A stretch of DNA of 11,830 nucleotides, taken from NCBI GenBank assembly GCA_044225565.1, contig JBGAIL010000160.1, positions 1 through 11,830 of the forward strand, given 5' to 3'. Positions 8,201 to 11,830 of the stretch are shown here, piece after piece. Positions within the stretch are counted from its first letter, which is position 1. Every line of letters begins with the position of its first letter. The position numbers and the translations under genes were made by a program. Origin of the DNA: CAVXAE01 sp044225565. GTDB lineage: Bacteria; Pseudomonadota; Gammaproteobacteria; Steroidobacterales; Steroidobacteraceae. The notes beneath the pieces were generated by a model that was not told the DNA's origin, searched no databases, and saw only the letters and a list, made by a program, of their open reading frames with translations.

Positions 8201-8452
8201 CAGTGCACGCGCCTCGCCTCCGGCGATGTCCACCACGAACAGATCGCCCAGCAGGTCGAACAGGATGTGGCTGCCGTCGGGGCTCACGTCGAGGTCCATC
8301 CAGGTCCCCTCGTCCGTATCGATGCTCACCTGGGTACGCGCGCCGGGAGGATCGGCCACGTTCCAGGTGGACTGCGGCGCTGCATACAGCGGCAGCGCGA
8401 CAAGGAAGGTGCAGGACAACGCAAAGGCTCGGAACGCTCTGCCGGACGACAT
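5234..8452 (-). CDS. Secreted PD40 beta-propeller / amidohydrolase fusion
   Basis: A 1072-residue protein with three parts. Residues 1 to about 25 are a Sec signal peptide (FALSCTFLVALPLYAA). Residues about 45-650 carry roughly eleven TolB/PD40-like repeats, seen as SPDG or variants at 57, 97, 142, 194, 251, 311, 374, 415, about 461, 564 and about 616; that is enough for two propellers. Residues about 658-1050 are an amidohydrolase of the imidazolonepropionase/prolidase-like type. It has the entry strand VALTGGRLITMRGDEVI, metal motif His721-x-His723 in IPGMIDSHWH, Lys817 in TAVKAYL (possible carbamylated lysine), His865 in SIEHNF, and the C-terminal LGTLEPGKLADMVVLDADPL. The second canonical histidine position reads MSEQS (Glu844), and the usual catalytic Asp is replaced by TGAHG (961-965). 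I recall similar changes in other TolB-amidohydrolase fusions. ATG 8452 has an excellent GGGGAGGA site about 5 nt upstream. It is the first gene of the minus-strand cluster. The substrate is unknown, plausibly a cyclic amide or small peptide in the periplasm. Confidence 0.88.
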   Translation of the reverse strand: MSSGRAFRAFALSCTFLVALPLYAAPQSTWNVADPPGARTQVSIDTDEGTWMDLDVSPDGSHILFDLLGDLFVVDIAGGEARALTAGMAFDSQPRFSPDGRQVAFVSDRGGIDNIWIMDADGTHARQVTDERVRFPTAPAWSPDGRFIVARKHYTAARSIGAGEIWMFPVSGGPGMRLVERANTQKDINEPVYSSDGTKVYFSRDAWPGDAFEYNRDVHKGIYEILSLDLGSDAVQTVVTGSGGGVRPTPSPDGKYLAYVRRHGVDAEGMSSALVVRHLESGIERIVRERLDQDAQELWANYGVYPAFDWMPDGKSLVFWAGGKIRRLALEGGKETVIPFHVRRTLDVSKPSVPTFAAAPARFPVRALRWVVVSPRGDRVAYQALGHIYVRDLPEGEPRRLTKQVDDFELYPSFSPDGQWVVYSTWNDVTRGSVRRTRVGSGKTEIVTGKPGHYVEPAFTADGRSILYRRVSGGELLGSAWSQAPGIVVTPIAAGGERALTADGEAAHACKDGRVYLTRRSQHPDKPPGGYWANEDRTLVSLDRQGLEARAHLVSGFATELLVSPDCRWVARVERGEVLVTPLLSTGAAVSVDNGAAPVPQFHATGDGGAYLSWSADGTLHWALGATLSSWKFGADGPQGIVTSRPIGFEAQQSVPAGSVALTGGRLITMRGDEVIENGTVIIEGNRITGIGKAGGVAVPRGAKIIDLGGRAVIPGMIDSHWHGSQAEHGIHPQQNWQNFATLAFGVTTMFDPAPVTEEYFAASELAKAGAITAPRIFGTGTILYAPDRDYTAVIESYEDALKQLRRRQAFGATAVKAYLQPRREQRQQIMAAAHELGLRVMSEQSMAALSVLSQIIDGSTSIEHNFPAINAYRDVIQLWSQTGVDSVPTFIVQMNGLFGEQWWYQQSDVWRHPLLSRYVPPDRLQAESIRRMRVPREDISAFASAKTAKKLLDAGVRVLTGAHGMREGLGLHWEMWFMVEGGMTPMEALRAATAAGAEHIGMAADLGTLEPGKLADMVVLDADPLTDIRHSDRIHTVVANGRVLDPAALSAADGRSRAPFFWEESSFPAAR

Positions 8453-8707
8453 CGAATCCTCCCCGTAAGCATCGCGGGGTCGTGTAGCTGGCCCTCCCCG
8501 CTCGCCCCGGATGCTCCGGGGTCCTGCCGCGGCTGGGAATACAAAGAGGCGGGCGAATTTTCGCACCTTTGCTCTCGCTCGAATGCAGGCACCGCGCGTG
8601 CCCCGCATCGGCCGGCGAGCCGGACCCGGCAGCGGGCCGTTTTGATCGTGCTACCATCCGCGGCCGGGAAAATGGGGCCGGTCCGGCGGCAGTGTGGGTA
8701 GGGCTGC
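8453..8707. promoter_or_regulatory. Divergent intergenic region with inverted repeats
   Basis: This 255-nt region lies between the divergent amidohydrolase cluster and ppiD and must hold promoters for both. I see no gene in it. A perfect 7-bp hairpin with a 3-nt loop, CCCCGGA/TCCGGGG (8505-8511 with 8515-8521), falls in the likely leader of the minus-strand cluster. A second inverted repeat, GCGAA/TTCGC (8553-8557 with 8560-8564), lies in the most AT-rich part of the region and could be a small operator or part of the minus-strand promoter. No strong sigma-70 pair for the minus strand could be assigned. Confidence 0.5.
8649..8657 (+). promoter_or_regulatory. Possible extended -10 element for ppiD
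   Basis: The bases TGCTACCAT match the extended -10 pattern TGnTAnnnT and lie about 50 nt before the ppiD start, a sensible distance. No good -35 hexamer is found 17 nt upstream, which is tolerated with an extended -10. No heat-shock or envelope-stress (sigma-32 or sigma-E) sequence could be recognised. This is a pattern match only. Confidence 0.25.
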
Positions 8708-10606
8708 ATGCTTCAGAAGATCAGAGACGGGCTGCAAGGCCAGCGCTGGGTGGCCATCGGCATCATCGGTGCGCTGGCGCTGGTGTTCGCGGCCTGGGGC
8801 GCCTACGGCATCGTCGACCTGAACTTCGGGACCGGCAGCGACGCCGCCGCCAAGGTCGGCAAGGAGCGCATCTCGCTCGAGGAAGCGCGCACGGCCTGGA
8901 GCCAGCAGCAGGCCCGCATCTCCCAGCAGTTCGGCATGGACCTGCCGGAAGCGCTCAGGAAGCAGTTCCAGAACCAGCTGCTCGAGGAGCTCATCCGCAA
9001 CTCCGTCATCAGCCAGCATGCTTCTGCGGCCGGCTATCGCGTTCCGGACACGCAGGTGCACGCGGCGCTGCGCGAGATTCCCGCGTTCCAGGTGGACGGC
9101 AAGTACAACCCGCAGGCGGCACTCGCCCGCCTCGCACAGGCAGGCGTGTCGGTGAACGAGCTCGAGCGGCAGGTGCGGCTCGACCTCCTGCGCACGCAGC
9201 TGCAACGGGGCATCCAGGCTTCGGACTTCGCCACTCCGGTGGAGCTCGAGCGCCTGCACGCGCTCGAGGACCAGCAGCGCGAGGTGCGCTACTTCACCCT
9301 CCCGGTCGAGAAGTTCGCGAACGTCGGCGCCGTGGACGATGCCGCCGTGAAGGCCTATCTCGAGAAGCACCAGGCGAGCTACATGACGCAGGAATCCGTG
9401 CGCCTCGCCTATGGCGAGCTGCGCATGGACCAGATCGCGCAGGCGATCACGATCACCGATGCCGACCTGCGCGAAGCCTACGAGAAGGCCAAGGGCAAGT
9501 ACGGCCAGCCCGAGAAGCGTCACGCGCGGCACATCCTCATCGCGAACGGCCCGGACGCGGAAAAGACGGCCGCCAGCGTGCTCGCCGAAGCCCGCAAGCC
9601 CGGCCAGGACTTCGCCGCGCTGGCGAAGAAGTACTCGACCGACACCGGCTCCGCCGCGCAGGGCGGCGATCTCGGGTGGACCGAGCGCGGCTACTTCGAG
9701 AAGCCCTTCGAGGACGCCCTGTTCGCCATGAAGGCCGGCGACATCGCCGGCCCGGTGCGGACGCAGTACGGTTATCACGTCATCCGGCTCGAGGAAGCCC
9801 AGCCGGCGAAGTCGCGGTCGTTCGAGGAAGTGCGCCCGGAACTCGAGTCGCAGCTGCGCAGCGACCGCGCCACCGACCAGCTCGGCGACGTGCAGGAGCA
9901 GATCGTGCGCAAGCTCGAGGAGTCGAGCGCGGATTTCGATGCGCTCGTGAAGGAATTCCATCTCAAGGCCGGCGAGGTGCCGCAGTTCACGCGCGAGACC
10001 GGTGGCGCGCCGCTCGGCTCCGCGCCGGAGCTGCGCGAGCTCGTCTACAGCGCGCCTGTGCTCGACGAGAAGCACATCGGCGGCCCCATCGGCGTCGGTG
10101 AGGACCGGCTGGTCATCGTGAAGGTGCTGGAGCATCGCAAGCCCGCGCCTCGCCCCCTCGCCGAGGTGCGGGACGAGATCGTGGCGGCGATCCGAAAGGA
10201 ACGCGGTGCCGAGGGCGCCATGAAGGCGGCGGATGCCGCCCGGGCCCGCCTGCTTTCCGGAGCATCGTTCGAAGAAGTGGCGAAGAGCCAGGGCGCCACC
10301 GCAGAGCCCGCCCATTTCGTGGGCCGGCGCGACCCGTCCACCCCGGCGCCCATACGCCGGCTCGCCTTCGAGGTGCCGAAGCCGGCCGGCAAGGCCGAAT
10401 ATCGCACCGTGGCGCTCGATGACGGCGCCGCCGCCGTGGTGGCCATCACCGCGTCACGTCTCGATCCGGAAGGCTCTTCACCGGAGCGCCTGAACGAGCG
10501 CCGCCGCGAGGCCGCCGCACGGCACGGCGCCGGCGACGTCACCGCCTACGTGGCGGAGCTGCGCCGCAAAGCCGACGTCACCAAGAATCCCAAAGCCTTC
10601 GAATAA
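8708..10606 (+). CDS. ppiD: Periplasmic folding chaperone PpiD (SurA-N / parvulin)
   Basis: An inner-membrane-anchored periplasmic chaperone that works near the SecYEG exit and helps newly exported proteins fold. Length (632 residues) is close to the E. coli protein of about 623. The N-terminal MLQKIRDGLQGQRWVAIGII begins a short cytoplasmic tail and a single membrane anchor at about 15-37. A SurA-N-like region follows (about 45-170), with GKERISLEEARTAWSQQQ and the IRNSVISQHA helix. One parvulin domain spans about 271-362: RHARHILI, GGDLGW (319-324), FEDALFAMKAGDIAGPVRTQYGYHVIRL. A second, degenerate region fills about 420-600. The mature segment is rich in charged helices, as usual. ATG 8708 is preceded by a short AGGG at 8700-8703. 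In many gammaproteobacteria ppiD follows lon and hupB; here the upstream neighbour is the unrelated divergent cluster. The symporter gene begins 45 nt downstream and may share its transcript. Confidence 0.93.
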   Translation: MLQKIRDGLQGQRWVAIGIIGALALVFAAWGAYGIVDLNFGTGSDAAAKVGKERISLEEARTAWSQQQARISQQFGMDLPEALRKQFQNQLLEELIRNSVISQHASAAGYRVPDTQVHAALREIPAFQVDGKYNPQAALARLAQAGVSVNELERQVRLDLLRTQLQRGIQASDFATPVELERLHALEDQQREVRYFTLPVEKFANVGAVDDAAVKAYLEKHQASYMTQESVRLAYGELRMDQIAQAITITDADLREAYEKAKGKYGQPEKRHARHILIANGPDAEKTAASVLAEARKPGQDFAALAKKYSTDTGSAAQGGDLGWTERGYFEKPFEDALFAMKAGDIAGPVRTQYGYHVIRLEEAQPAKSRSFEEVRPELESQLRSDRATDQLGDVQEQIVRKLEESSADFDALVKEFHLKAGEVPQFTRETGGAPLGSAPELRELVYSAPVLDEKHIGGPIGVGEDRLVIVKVLEHRKPAPRPLAEVRDEIVAAIRKERGAEGAMKAADAARARLLSGASFEEVAKSQGATAEPAHFVGRRDPSTPAPIRRLAFEVPKPAGKAEYRTVALDDGAAAVVAITASRLDPEGSSPERLNERRREAAARHGAGDVTAYVAELRRKADVTKNPKAFE

Positions 10607-10640
10607 CGCCACCGCACCCGATCACCACCGCATTCCCGGC

Positions 10641-10647
10641 AGGGGGG
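10641..10647 (+). promoter_or_regulatory. Strong ribosome-binding site before a TTG start
   Basis: AGGGGGG lies 4 nt before TTG 10652 and decides the start of the symporter gene. The only nearby in-frame ATG (10706) has no comparable purine run and would cut away part of the first membrane helix, so TTG is the better start. Confidence 0.6.
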
Positions 10648-10651
10648 CCTC

Positions 10652-11830
10652 TTGGCAGCGCAAACCGAATCCCGGCCGACGCCCGTCGCGCCGATCCTGA
10701 TCGCCATGGTCGCCGGCGCCCTGCTCGGCTGGCTGCTCGGCCCCGACGCGCGCATCGGCAGCTTCGAAGTGATGAAGCTGTTCGACTTCGCGGGCTCGCT
10801 CTTCATCAACCTGCTCAAGATGCTGATCGTGCCGCTCGTCGCCGCATCGATCATCACCGGCGTCGCGGGGCTGGGCTCCGGGCGCGACATCGGCCGGCTC
10901 GGCGTGAAGACGATGGCGTTCTACGTGATCACCACCTTGATCGCCGTGCTCATCGCGCTCGCGCTCAACCACCTCGTGAACCCAGGCATCGTGGATGGAG
11001 CCCCGGCACGGCACCTGCTCGCCCTGGAAGCCGACACCTCCTCCGTGCAGAAGACGGTGGCGGAGCGCGCGTCGACCAGCGTATTCGACACACTGCTCAG
11101 CATCGTGCCGCAGAACATCATCGAGGCCGCCGCGGGCGGCAAGCTGCTGGGCGTGGTGTTCTTCTGTCTCCTGTTCGGCTTCTTCCTGGCGCGCATCGAG
11201 AGCCCGTTCCGCCAGACGGTGCTCGACTTCTGGCAAGGCGTGTTCCGCGTGATGATGCTCATGACCGGCTTCGTGATGCAGCTCGCGCCCGTCGGCGTGT
11301 TCGCGCTCACTGCGCGGGTCGTCGCCAAGTCCGGCTTCCACGCAGCCGGGCCGTTGCTCGCGCTGGTGGCATGCGTGCTCGCAGGACTCGCCATCTACGT
11401 GCTCGTCGCGATCCCGCTGCTCATCCGTTTCGTGGGTCGCGTCCGGCCCTGGCCGCTGTTCCCGGCGATCGGGCCAGCCATGCTCACGGCGTTCTCGACG
11501 GCTTCGTCGGCTGCGACGCTGCCTCTCACCCTGGAATGCGTCGAGAAGCGCGCCAAGGTGTCGGAGCGGGTGACGAGCTTCGTCGTGCCGCTGGGCACTT
11601 CGGTGAATCACGCCGGCAGCGCGCTCTACGAGTGCGCCGCCGCCATGTTCATCGCCCAGGCCTACGGCCTGCACCTCTCCTTCGGCGTGCAGTTCACGGT
11701 AGTGCTGTTCGCGCTCATCACTTCGATGGGCATCGCCAGCATCCCGGCGGCCTCGCTCGTGGGCATCGCCATCATCCTGGCCGCGGTCGGGCTGCCCGCC
11801 GAGGCGATCGGCGTCCTCTTCGTTTTCGAC
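10652..11830 (+). CDS. DAACS-family dicarboxylate/amino-acid:cation symporter (3' end missing)
   Basis: A secondary transporter of the GltP/DctA/EAAT family that takes up acidic amino acids or C4-dicarboxylates with H+ or Na+. The first 393 residues are present; the family is usually 410-440 long, so only the last part of TM8 and the C-terminus lie beyond the window. Hydrophobic segments include about 15-30 (TM1), 43-70, 86-109, 165-181, 198-222 and 233-260. The HP1 tip AFSTASSAATLP (280-291) is canonical. TM7 has PLGTSVNHAGSALYE (313-327), where most relatives have NMDGT. HP2 has SMGIASIPAASLVG (358-371). The cation- and substrate-binding Asp/Arg/Asn cluster of TM8 is not visible. The gene begins with TTG, 45 nt after ppiD, with AGGGGGG just upstream. 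Function in the proton-or-sodium sense is uncertain because of the changed motif. Confidence 0.85.
   Translation, partial: MAAQTESRPTPVAPILIAMVAGALLGWLLGPDARIGSFEVMKLFDFAGSLFINLLKMLIVPLVAASIITGVAGLGSGRDIGRLGVKTMAFYVITTLIAVLIALALNHLVNPGIVDGAPARHLLALEADTSSVQKTVAERASTSVFDTLLSIVPQNIIEAAAGGKLLGVVFFCLLFGFFLARIESPFRQTVLDFWQGVFRVMMLMTGFVMQLAPVGVFALTARVVAKSGFHAAGPLLALVACVLAGLAIYVLVAIPLLIRFVGRVRPWPLFPAIGPAMLTAFSTASSAATLPLTLECVEKRAKVSERVTSFVVPLGTSVNHAGSALYECAAAMFIAQAYGLHLSFGVQFTVVLFALITSMGIASIPAASLVGIAIILAAVGLPAEAIGVLFVFD

Noticed and set aside
5345..8701. 1118-codon open frame on the + strand opposite the amidohydrolase gene
   Set aside because: The minus strand encodes clear PD40 and amidohydrolase motifs, a signal peptide and a strong ribosome-binding site. 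The antisense product is rich in His, Arg and Ala without domain character, as expected from GC-rich codon bias.
8651..10315. 554-codon open frame on the - strand opposite ppiD, and a 510-codon + frame at 8569-10101
   Set aside because: Both overlap the well-supported ppiD frame, have low-complexity Arg/Ala/Leu composition, and show no recognisable fold.
10622..11674. 350-codon open frame on the - strand opposite the symporter
   Set aside because: Its product is an Arg/Glu/His-rich string typical of a membrane-protein shadow, while the + strand has clear transporter motifs.

Overview
The window is a GC-rich stretch of proteobacterial chromosome. A full-length PpiD-type periplasmic chaperone, a di-haem cytochrome c of the c4 type and several Sec- or Tat-exported proteins point to a Gram-negative gamma- or betaproteobacterium. 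The genus cannot be named from this sequence. I see no tRNA, rRNA, CRISPR array, insertion sequence, prophage or obvious defence system.

Left end (1-1585, + strand): a short leader without a gene, a secreted di-haem cytochrome c (116-826), a spacer with two small hairpins, and a flavodoxin-fold NAD(P)H:quinone-oxidoreductase-like protein (1004-1585).

Middle (1666-8452, all - strand): a tightly spaced six-gene cluster read from right to left. In transcription order it encodes a 1072-residue secreted protein with a PD40 beta-propeller region fused to an amidohydrolase, a PhyH-type Fe(II)/2-oxoglutarate dioxygenase, a HutD-family protein, a small secreted protein of unknown function, a secreted Esterase_D-like alpha/beta hydrolase, and a cupin with a twin-arginine signal. 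Gaps are 18, 4, 133, -1 (overlap) and 27 nt, so at least the first three and the last three genes are probably co-transcribed. Four products look exported and two cytosolic. That suggests, as inference only, a small degradation or modification pathway with hydrolysis in the periplasm and oxidation in the cytoplasm. The substrate is unknown. This cluster is the best candidate here for something undescribed.

Right end (8708-11830, + strand): after a 255-nt divergent intergenic region come ppiD (8708-10606) and, 45 nt later, a DAACS-family dicarboxylate/amino-acid symporter that starts with TTG and runs off the window. Its binding-site motif (NMDGT in most relatives) reads NHAGS.

Because the DNA is GC-rich, very long open frames lie antisense to real genes, notably opposite the propeller-amidohydrolase, ppiD and the symporter. 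I treat them as shadows.
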